From positions 1 to 15,824 of the forward strand of contig CAZCZB010000070.1 of assembly GCA_964502995.1 (NCBI GenBank): a stretch of 15,824 nt of DNA, read 5' to 3'. The translations under genes and the position numbers were made by a program. This document shows, piece by piece, positions 1-6,812 of the stretch (position 1 is its first letter; each line of letters begins with the position of its first letter). This DNA comes from Bin87 sp964502995 (GTDB lineage: Bacteria > Chloroflexota > Dehalococcoidia > Lucifugimonadales > UBA3495). The notes beneath the pieces were generated by a model. It saw only the letters and a list, made by a program, of their open reading frames with translations, was not told the DNA's origin and ran no database searches.

Positions 1-909
1 CACGCCCAGGCGGTCGGTGGCGGCGGGATTGTAAGCCTGGTAGAAGTCCTCGTAGATGGCCTTCAGGAACTGCTGCTTCTCGCCGTAGTCGGCGATTTCG
101 TCGGCGGCCCGGCCGATGGCCCCGTAGTAGGCTCGCAGCCGGTCGATGGCCTCCCTGCGCACGTTGCCCGTGAAGAATGTCCCTTCCAATTCGTCCAATT
201 GGCTGGCAACGTTGTTTTCCTTATGGAACTGGTCCTCGTCAAAGACGCGGTGGAAGATGTCCTTCGTGAGAATATGCTGGAGCAGCATCTCCCGCACGTC
301 GGCTTCCGACACGTCCGGTCCGATGCTCCGGCGGCACAGGGCCAGAAACTCCGACGCTTTTGTGTGGTAGTCCTCGTTGCCTTCTTCGGCTGCCGCCACC
401 GACTGCCGCAGATTCTCCAGCACCGCCGGCAGGTCGGTCTTGAACTGGGTCTGGGCCTGGCGAAACTCCTCGATGCTGGGAAGCTCGTAGTCCAGGAACC
501 GCCGTATCAGCCGGTGCAGTTCCCCGGGGCGGGACATGTCCACCCGCAGCGCCACGTCGCCGTTCTGCACCAGCACCGCCGTCTCCGAGTCCTCGAACAC
601 TATGTTGTCTTTCGGATAGCCCCGGTTGAACTTGGCCTGAATCTCCGCGTCCAGGTCGTCGTGGCTGTCCTTGGCCTCCCAGTAGCCCCGGGCCATGCGC
701 AGGGTGTCCTTGACCGTGCCGTCGGGGATGACGTTGCCCGCCGTCTTCAGCTCGGGAATCAGCGCCAGCCGCTCCCGGTGATCCCGGCAGTAGGCGTCCA
801 GGCAGTTCTGGAAGGCCGGCCGAATGTTCAACTCATTGTCCGAACCGCCGAACTCGACCAGTTCCCGCCGCCTGACGTAGTAGGCTTCTATGTGGGGGTA
901 GTCAGGCAT
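1..909 (-). CDS. Type ISP-like restriction-modification enzyme, N-terminal part (cut by window edge)
   Basis: The frame opens at an ATG at 909 behind an AAAGG-type ribosome site and stays open for 303 codons to the window edge, so the C-terminus is missing. Residues 61-66 (IPDGTV) and 75-81 (GYWEAKD) fit a PD-(D/E)XK nuclease core. The part ends in FLKAIYEDFYQAYNPAATDRLGV-type sequence, which in large single-chain type II/ISP enzymes lies just before the adenine methyltransferase domain; that domain would begin just outside the window. The inferred role is DNA cleavage and protective N6-adenine methylation in one polypeptide. There is no helicase block before the expected methyltransferase, so it resembles the shorter nuclease-methylase type rather than LlaBIII-like proteins with a motor. 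It lies downstream of the CRISPR array on the same strand. Local GC looks higher than in the cas genes (one sampled 60-nt line is 70 percent). The family is recognised by sequence memory only. Confidence 0.8.
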   Translation of the reverse strand, partial: MPDYPHIEAYYVRRRELVEFGGSDNELNIRPAFQNCLDAYCRDHRERLALIPELKTAGNVIPDGTVKDTLRMARGYWEAKDSHDDLDAEIQAKFNRGYPKDNIVFEDSETAVLVQNGDVALRVDMSRPGELHRLIRRFLDYELPSIEEFRQAQTQFKTDLPAVLENLRQSVAAAEEGNEDYHTKASEFLALCRRSIGPDVSEADVREMLLQHILTKDIFHRVFDEDQFHKENNVASQLDELEGTFFTGNVRREAIDRLRAYYGAIGRAADEIADYGEKQQFLKAIYEDFYQAYNPAATDRLGV

Positions 910-1075
910 CTCGCCTTTACGATACCCAACAGCGGTTGCCGACGCAACCGTGAGTAGTTGCCTCTGAATTGCTCAGAGACAATTTACCATCTACCCGGCA
1001 GTAACTCATCCCTACGGGCGGTGGAACCTTGAGGATCAGGCCGAAGTCGCGGAAATTTCAACGCCCATGGCAAAC

Positions 1076-1112
1076 GTTTCAATCCTCGCCCGGCAGTTAG
1101 GCCGGGCGCAAC
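1076..1112 (-). repeat. Leader-distal terminal CRISPR repeat with one substitution
   Basis: The last repeat of the array differs from all others at base 1095 (A instead of G on the plus strand), which falls in the hairpin loop and leaves the stem intact. Decay of the terminal repeat is usual at the old end of an array and supports the orientation given above. Confidence 0.9.
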
Positions 1113-3314
1113 CCAGGGAGTCCACCCATACCTGGTGCATCGACAAGCTGTTTCAATCCTCGCCCGGCGGTTAGGCCGGGCGCAACCGGGAGTTCGGGCC
1201 GACCAGAGCGTCGACGGCTACGCGTTTCAATCCTCGCCCGGCGGTTAGGCCGGGCGCAACTATGAGTCTAAGGGTTGCACAACCGTTCCGCTGGCATTGT
1301 TTCAATCCTCGCCCGGCGGTTAGGCCGGGCGCAACCCAATCTCCCTTGCCGTGTAGTGGCTCATAATTGGTTTCAATCCTCGCCCGGCGGTTAGGCCGGG
1401 CGCAACGTGCCTCATGTACCCGATGCAAACGATGCTTCGGTGCTGTTTCAATCCTCGCCCGGCGGTTAGGCCGGGCGCAACCGGCGGCGACAAATGGGTT
1501 GAGGGGATGCCCAGGAAGTTTCAATCCTCGCCCGGCGGTTAGGCCGGGCGCAACGATCGCAGATGGGACGATGGGGACCTGCTGAACCGGTTTCAATCCT
1601 CGCCCGGCGGTTAGGCCGGGCGCAACCGACGAAACGCTGGCCGACGGTGACAGCATCGGACGCGTTTCAATCCTCGCCCGGCGGTTAGGCCGGGCGCAAC
1701 CTGCCGCCGGACGCGGGTGTGCGCTATGCCTCGGCGATTTCAATCCTCGCCCGGCGGTTAGGCCGGGCGCAACCTTGTAACTGCCTCACACCAAGAGGAG
1801 AGGACACGATATTTCAATCCTCGCCCGGCGGTTAGGCCGGGCGCAACCAGTAACGTTGAGTTCGACGAAGCCAGCAGGCCCGATGTTTCAATCCTCGCCC
1901 GGCGGTTAGGCCGGGCGCAACTGCGCGTCGGTGGTGGCCATGCGGTGCCACATTTGCTGTTTCAATCCTCGCCCGGCGGTTAGGCCGGGCGCAACGCCGC
2001 CGCCTGGTGCAACTGAACAGCGACATTACTGTTTCAATCCTCGCCCGGCGGTTAGGCCGGGCGCAACATTGCCCTTGAAGGTGATGTGGATTGATCAGGA
2101 GGCGGTTTCAATCCTCGCCCGGCGGTTAGGCCGGGCGCAACGATACGCCGTGCCGTTGGTTAGGGTGGTTATCGTCGTGGTTTCAATCCTCGCCCGGCGG
2201 TTAGGCCGGGCGCAACCGAACGCCCTGGGTCCGCTCCTGGATTGGTCGGCAATATTTCAATCCTCGCCCGGCGGTTAGGCCGGGCGCAACGGTTCGGACT
2301 CCGGCTCAGGCTCGGACTTTTCCCGGATTTCAATCCTCGCCCGGCGGTTAGGCCGGGCGCAACCGCGAATGTCGATGCCGTGTAGTCGGGGGTCAACGTA
2401 TTTCAATCCTCGCCCGGCGGTTAGGCCGGGCGCAACGACCGCGCGGTTGACCAGTTGGTGCAAATCGAGTTGATTTCAATCCTCGCCCGGCGGTTAGGCC
2501 GGGCGCAACAATCAAGAGCGGCAGGGTCACTGGCAAGGGGGATGGTATTTCAATCCTCGCCCGGCGGTTAGGCCGGGCGCAACATCGCCGTCAACGGTGA
2601 GCAGCGGCCGGAGTTGATATTTCAATCCTCGCCCGGCGGTTAGGCCGGGCGCAACCATGGGTCAAACCGATCCGGTTGCCGATTGGGTGATATTTCAATC
2701 CTCGCCCGGCGGTTAGGCCGGGCGCAACAGCCTCGAGCGAGATCAACAAGCACCGGTTCCGCTTATTTCAATCCTCGCCCGGCGGTTAGGCCGGGCGCAA
2801 CGCCATGACATGGGAATTACCAAGATAACTCGACACAATATTTCAATCCTCGCCCGGCGGTTAGGCCGGGCGCAACTTGCCGATGCAACCGCGCACCAAA
2901 TCGGCCATCTGGATTTCAATCCTCGCCCGGCGGTTAGGCCGGGCGCAACTATCCGATATACCACCGTGACGGGCGCCGAACGCAAGGATTTCAATCCTCG
3001 CCCGGCGGTTAGGCCGGGCGCAACGCTTGGTAGTCCTCCAACAACCCGGACCAGGGGATATTTCAATCCTCGCCCGGCGGTTAGGCCGGGCGCAACTGCG
3101 AGTATCACACCTAAAGGAGTTGAGAGCCATGATTTCAATCCTCGCCCGGCGGTTAGGCCGGGCGCAACTACGTCTGGCGTCCGCAGGATTGGGAGACAAT
3201 TGAGATTTCAATCCTCGCCCGGCGGTTAGGCCGGGCGCAACCCTGCTACGGGACGCACTTACACCAGGGCATGACTGATTTCAATCCTCGCCCGGCGGTT
3301 AGGCCGGGCGCAAC
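1076..3314 (-). CRISPR. CRISPR array, 31 repeats and 30 spacers, 37-nt repeat
   Basis: Thirty-one near-identical repeats alternate with unique spacers of 34-38 nt (mean 36.4). Strand is inferred from the upstream cas genes, the leader at the high-coordinate end, and the variant repeat at the low end. In crRNA sense the repeat begins GTTG. It then forms an 8-bp hairpin (CGCCCGGC pairing with GCCGGGCG, loop CTAACC) and ends in the 11-nt tag AGGATTGAAAY. Cutting at the 3' base of that stem would leave an 11-nt 5' handle, the rule described for Cas5c/Cas5d of type I-C. The last base Y varies in blocks: C at the nine distal repeats, then T twice, C five times, and T at the fifteen leader-proximal repeats. 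The only internal substitution I see is in the most distal repeat (base 1095, in the loop). I saw no duplicated spacers by eye. The repeat is longer than the usual 32-33 nt of I-C. Confidence 0.98.
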
Positions 3315-3467
3315 TCTTATTCGGGGAATTTCTACTTGAACAACGCGAACCTCCTTCTTTGGCGTGGCGCGGGCAACGAAATTGACCGCATGGCTCACGG
3401 CTGGCAAGCACGGAGTAAGTACAAACGCGAACCTGCTGCTTGACGACGGCAGCGCCGGGGGTTCGCG
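3315..3467 (-). promoter_or_regulatory. CRISPR leader between cas2 and the first repeat
   Basis: These 153 bp separate the cas2 stop from the leader-proximal repeat and should hold the array promoter and Cas1-Cas2 docking signals. The 11-mer AGGTTCGCGTT occurs twice in the same orientation (minus-strand sense), at 3342-3352 and 3424-3434, 82 bp apart. An inverted relative, GACGCGAACC, lies at 3460-3469 over the cas2 stop. No convincing -10/-35 pair was found. The region is more AT-rich just before the first repeat (AAATTCCCCGAATAAGA), as leaders often are. The leader assignment rests on position; the functions of the repeated words are inferred. Confidence 0.75.
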
Positions 3468-3469
3468 TC
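3424..3469 (-). other. Potential hairpin at the cas2 end / leader start
   Basis: On the minus strand GACGCGAACC (3469-3460) can pair with GGTTCGCGTT (3433-3424), with one G-T wobble. A nested GCTGC/GCAGC stem lies inside the 26-nt loop. Only TTT follows, so it would be a weak intrinsic terminator. It could instead separate the cas message from the array transcript, or be a symmetric protein-binding site in the leader. Confidence 0.35.
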
Positions 3470-3758
3470 AGACGAATAACGGGCCGGTGAAGTCAATCAC
3501 GTTGCCGACGCCGTACTCTTCTACCCTTTTCTCACGTCCGTCGGGCATCTTGTAGAAGCGAATGCTGTCCTGGTCCCCGTCAATAATGTCCAGCAGCCTG
3601 GCTTTCATCTGGTGAAACATCACATCGCTGACGGTGCATTCAAACACCGATTTCTGGACCCGTTGGCCGTAGTCCTCACAGGTCTTGGCAACACGCCTCA
3701 GACGAGAGCGTCCCTCGGCGGTTTCGGTGCTGACGTCGTAGGTAATCAATATCCACAT
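3468..3758 (-). CDS. cas2: Cas2, CRISPR adaptation endoribonuclease-fold protein (type I-C)
   Basis: Cas2 forms the dimer at the centre of the Cas1-Cas2 integrase that inserts spacers. The protein is the usual short ferredoxin-like fold, opening with the first beta strand MWILITYDVST (conserved Asp after TY) and containing a KSVFECTV strand typical of the family. I chose the ATG at 3758 (96 residues) because GGTGA lies five bases upstream and the length matches type I-C Cas2. A GTG at 3767, overlapping the cas1 stop codon as GTGA, would add three residues and is a real alternative. It is the last gene of the I-C operon; the array leader follows directly. Confidence 0.95.
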   Translation of the reverse strand: MWILITYDVSTETAEGRSRLRRVAKTCEDYGQRVQKSVFECTVSDVMFHQMKARLLDIIDGDQDSIRFYKMPDGREKRVEEYGVGNVIDFTGPLFV

Positions 3759-3763
3759 CTTGC

Positions 3764-4798
3764 TCACCGGGCTACGAAGGCCGGATAGTGCTCCAGGTCT
3801 CCGCGCAGGTGGCGCGCTAACAGCCGAGCCTGGAGATGCGGGATCAGTCCGATTGGTGTTTTTCGCTGCGCTACCGGATGGGTAATCTCTTCGGCTTTTC
3901 GCCTCTGGTAGGCTGCCAGCAACGTTTTCCGACCTTCATCGGTAAGGGAGACGCCGCCGCCCAGGCTGGTAGTGAAGTCCGCAGCGGTCAATTGGCGTCG
4001 GTTCATGAGCGTCAAGACTAGCCGGTCGGCCAAAAAAGGGCGCAACTCTTCCATCAGGTCAAGGGCCAGCGAAGGCCGCCCCGGCCGAACGGCGTGAAGA
4101 AACCCGATTTGCGGGTCTAACCCGACACCCTCGCACGCGGCCTGACATTCCGTGCGTATCAGCGCGTAAAGGAAAGAAAGCAGCGCGTTCACTGGGTCTC
4201 TGGGTGGCCGTCGGTTCCTGCCGTTGAAGTGGAAAGCGTCGCCCTCCACGCGGATCAAGTGGTCGAAGACCGAGAAATACGCGGCGCCGGCGCGTCCCTC
4301 GTGGCCGCGGACCGCGTTCAAGCTGCCAGCCTTCGGCAAGTTCTCAATGGTATCGGCCAGATACCGGGCGGCGTTGCGCAGCGCGTTTTCCGCCGCGGCA
4401 TCCTGCGTCTGACGGGCTTCCCGCATCAAGAGCAGACGGCTGTTCTGCACCTTGGCGGCGACCATGTTCCGGGCAATAGCGGCGGCGCGGTCGTGGTCCT
4501 GATACGCTTCATGCTGAGCCAGTCGGAGCAGCACGTTTCCCGAGGTTGGCCCGACCACCTTGGCGCGGAAACGTCCGCCGCGGCTGAGGAAAACCAGATC
4601 GCGCCGGTCCTCCGCGCATTGCGCCATGGCCGCTGGGGAAACGCTGACCCTACCGAAACAGACCACCGCTCCCAGGTGATGCACCGGAACCTGCAAAAGG
4701 GTCTCGTTGTCCGCTTCTACTTTGAGAGTGCGGTGGTCAACGTGAACGTAGGCTCCCTGGGTGTTGACGTACAAAGTATTGAGCAACTCATGGGCCAC
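3764..4798 (-). CDS. cas1: Cas1, CRISPR integrase (type I-C)
   Basis: Cas1 is the metal-dependent integrase that joins new spacers to the leader-proximal repeat. At 344 residues it has the normal size for type I-C. The catalytic triad can be read as Glu167 in GHEGRAGAAYF, His235 in GFLHAVRPGRPSLALD and Asp247 in LALDLMEELRP. The start is a GTG, chosen because GAGGAGG sits six bases upstream and the next gene upstream (cas4) ends only 11 bp before it. The 3' end touches cas2. It is a separate protein and not the Cas4-Cas1 fusion usual in type I-G, so this adaptation set belongs to the I-C operon even though an I-G effector operon lies upstream. Confidence 0.98.
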   Translation of the reverse strand: MAHELLNTLYVNTQGAYVHVDHRTLKVEADNETLLQVPVHHLGAVVCFGRVSVSPAAMAQCAEDRRDLVFLSRGGRFRAKVVGPTSGNVLLRLAQHEAYQDHDRAAAIARNMVAAKVQNSRLLLMREARQTQDAAAENALRNAARYLADTIENLPKAGSLNAVRGHEGRAGAAYFSVFDHLIRVEGDAFHFNGRNRRPPRDPVNALLSFLYALIRTECQAACEGVGLDPQIGFLHAVRPGRPSLALDLMEELRPFLADRLVLTLMNRRQLTAADFTTSLGGGVSLTDEGRKTLLAAYQRRKAEEITHPVAQRKTPIGLIPHLQARLLARHLRGDLEHYPAFVAR

Positions 4799-4809
4799 GG
4801 TGCGCCTCC

Positions 4810-5445
4810 TCAGTGGTTGCGGGGGGTGAACAAACTCCTCTGGTAGTTCCGGTTGCGAGGCCGTTCTGATACCACGAAGGGCAGACAGGATTCGACCAGC
4901 GAGCAGTTCTTGCAGCGGGCGTCGGCTACCGCCGGCGGCAACGTGGACGCGCTCATAACTTGCCGTATTGCCGACACCGTCTCCCGCACCGACCCACGCA
5001 GGTTGTCGGTCAATTCAACCTCGCGCCGCTGCCGCGATGAAAAGTGATAGACGGCGCCCATTGGTACGTCAACGCCCAGCATCTCCTCCAGGCACATCGC
5101 CTGTCCGCAGAGCTGTAGGTCAGCATAGCGACCGTGCCGCGCCGGCCCGTGCTTGTACTCCACTGGGTATGGTGTGGCACCGTGAAATTCCACCAAGTCG
5201 GCCTTGCCCAGCAGGCCCAGCGACTCCGACCAGAGTGGCACGGCGTATTCTGTGCGCACTCCGGCGACGGTAGCGATGCCGGCTTGGTCAACCCGTTCGT
5301 GCACGGCGTTGCCTTGCAGCGTGTACACGTTCTCGTCGTAGGTCTGTTCCCGGTGAATCAGAGCGCACTGCCTGGGGCAGTAGCTGTAATGCTCGAGCAT
5401 AGACAGCAGTACGTAATCGTCGAAGTTTGACGGCGGTGATTCCAT
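4810..5445 (-). CDS. cas4: Cas4, RecB-like Fe-S nuclease for PAM-correct spacer processing
   Basis: Cas4 trims prespacers and helps select and orient those next to the PAM, acting with Cas1-Cas2. The 211 residues show the RecB-family core: His49 in VHERVD, Asp83 in GKADLVEF, and Glu96/Lys98 in PVEYKHG. Cysteines for a 4Fe-4S cluster are Cys23 (YCPRQC) near the N-terminus and Cys178, Cys181 and Cys187 near the C-terminus. The start ATG has GGAGG six bases upstream. It lies 30 bp behind cas7c and 11 bp before cas1, in the standard I-C order. Confidence 0.97.
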   Translation of the reverse strand: MESPPSNFDDYVLLSMLEHYSYCPRQCALIHREQTYDENVYTLQGNAVHERVDQAGIATVAGVRTEYAVPLWSESLGLLGKADLVEFHGATPYPVEYKHGPARHGRYADLQLCGQAMCLEEMLGVDVPMGAVYHFSSRQRREVELTDNLRGSVRETVSAIRQVMSASTLPPAVADARCKNCSLVESCLPFVVSERPRNRNYQRSLFTPRNH

Positions 5446-5475
5446 CGTAACCCTCCGGTTTTTCTGACGGCCGCG

Positions 5476-6372
5476 CTAGGCGTCGAGCCGGTTTACGCTG
5501 ACCCCGGCCGGCAAATTCGTTTCATCCAGCGTGACCGAGTAGTCGGCGAAGCGGCGCGGGACGGCTACGTCGTCTTTGCGCTGCACATCCAAGCGCTCAA
5601 AGAGTTGGTGGGCCGGAGCGTTGCCCAGCGCGCTCTCATGCGAAAACACGTACAGCCCCCGACAGGCCATTAGACCCCTTGACGAGGAACGGTCCAAATC
5701 CCACATATTGACCAGCGCGTTCCAGAACAGGGCCAGGTCGTCGGAGTCGGCACCGGTGCGACGGGCAAAGTGCGGGTTGAAAAAGCCGTAGCCCCGATAG
5801 AGGCCGTAGGGCACGGTTGACTTGCGGCCCAGAGTCCCGTGAGTGGGAGCTTCCTGCTCGTTTTCCTCGCTTTCAGTTCCACGTTCCCCGCGATTCTCCA
5901 GGGCGACCCGGGCGATGGTGGAATCCATGGTCAGGATGGGTTCAATGGAACGAGAGAAGGTCAATTGAACCGGGCCGCGTACCTGGCCGGCGTTGCGCTC
6001 CCGCATACTCATCACGGCGCCGAACATTCGGACGTCGTAGAACTGCTCGCAGAGCCACGGCTGAGCCTGTTGCGGCGTGGGGGCCTCGTTCTCTTCACGC
6101 CGTTCCTCGAAGACGCGGCCTCGAGTTTCGGTAAGGTAGGTTTCACGCTGTACGTAAATCTTGTGTCGGGATTCGTCCCCGCCGGCGACGTCCACGTAGT
6201 CCCTGACCTTGCGCTTGAGGGACACGTCGGTGACGATGCCCTGCATGGTTTCAGGGTCCATGCGGGGTTGGTTGCCGGCGTCGGGGTCGCCGTTGGGATT
6301 GCCGTCCTGCACGTCGAACAGGATGACGAAGTCGTGGCGCCGGCTGGCGTCGCAGTGAAGTTGCGCAGGCAT
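5476..6372 (-). CDS. cas7c: Cas7c (Csd2), backbone subunit of the type I-C Cascade
   Basis: Cas7 subunits polymerise along the crRNA spacer and form the backbone of the interference complex. The 298-residue protein carries the family opening HDFVILFDVQDGNPNGDPDAG, with the NPNGDP turn seen across Csd2/Csh2 proteins, then KRKVRDYV and DVRMFGAVMS. A charged low-complexity stretch near residues 160-175 (ENRGERGTESEENEQE) is probably a surface loop. AAAGGAG lies eight bases before the ATG. It follows cas8c by 20 bp and precedes cas4 by 30 bp, as expected for an I-C operon. Confidence 0.97.
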   Translation of the reverse strand: MPAQLHCDASRRHDFVILFDVQDGNPNGDPDAGNQPRMDPETMQGIVTDVSLKRKVRDYVDVAGGDESRHKIYVQRETYLTETRGRVFEERREENEAPTPQQAQPWLCEQFYDVRMFGAVMSMRERNAGQVRGPVQLTFSRSIEPILTMDSTIARVALENRGERGTESEENEQEAPTHGTLGRKSTVPYGLYRGYGFFNPHFARRTGADSDDLALFWNALVNMWDLDRSSSRGLMACRGLYVFSHESALGNAPAHQLFERLDVQRKDDVAVPRRFADYSVTLDETNLPAGVSVNRLDA

Positions 6373-6392
6373 ACGATTATCTCCTTTGACGC

Positions 6393-6812
6393 TTATTCTG
6401 CGTCCGGTTCGTTGTCGTCGTTTTGCTGTGCGGAGGCTTCCCTAGCCTGTCGGCTGTTCTCAGCGCGTTGGTGGTAGTAACCGAGGGCGAAGCGCCCCTG
6501 TTGTTCCAGGGTCAGTGTTTTCGGGAAATCGTCCAGTTTGGATATGATTGTCGAGATTTTGTTCTCTATGGCTCCCCTCGCGCGTTGCTGGCGGGGGTTT
6601 GCTCCCATCTTGTGGAAGTGCGCCCGCGCCAAGTTAAGCAACAAAGGGAACACCGACTGCGGCGCAGTGGAAGCTCGACCGTAGTAGCGGTCCGCAATTG
6701 TAGCGTTGAGCCTACTGGGCCTGGCTGCTGTCACCTGAGCATTTTCCAGTTCTTGGAACAGTCTGCCGCAGAGGTAGCCAGGGTCCGTATTCTGTTCGTT
6801 GATTTCAACCAT
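6393..6812 (-). CDS. cas11c: Cas11c small subunit from an internal start within cas8c
   Basis: Type I-C systems are known to make a small Cas11 subunit by internal translation in the 3' part of cas8c (shown for Desulfovibrio vulgaris). Here an in-frame ATG at 6812 (Met429 of Cas8c) has GGGAG six bases upstream, inside the coding sequence, and opens a 139-residue product beginning MVEINEQNTDPGYLCGRLF. The size and the GYLxGRLF segment near the start fit Cas11c. What is seen is the start, its ribosome site and the length; use of the site is inferred from the family. Confidence 0.7.
   Translation of the reverse strand: MVEINEQNTDPGYLCGRLFQELENAQVTAARPSRLNATIADRYYGRASTAPQSVFPLLLNLARAHFHKMGANPRQQRARGAIENKISTIISKLDDFPKTLTLEQQGRFALGYYHQRAENSRQAREASAQQNDDNEPDAE

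Noticed and set aside
199..957. A 252-codon plus-strand ORF
   Set aside because: It is the antisense shadow of the restriction-modification gene, whose minus-strand frame has recognisable motifs and runs to the window edge.
962..978. A small hairpin (CTCTGA/TCAGAG) between the array and the restriction gene as a terminator
   Set aside because: It has only six pairs and no T-run on either strand.
1171..3229. Several ORFs of 60-190 codons on both strands with repeated RPNRRARIE or PGLTAGRGLK words
   Set aside because: They are translations of the CRISPR repeat and spacers, with no start signals of their own; the words recur only because the repeat recurs.
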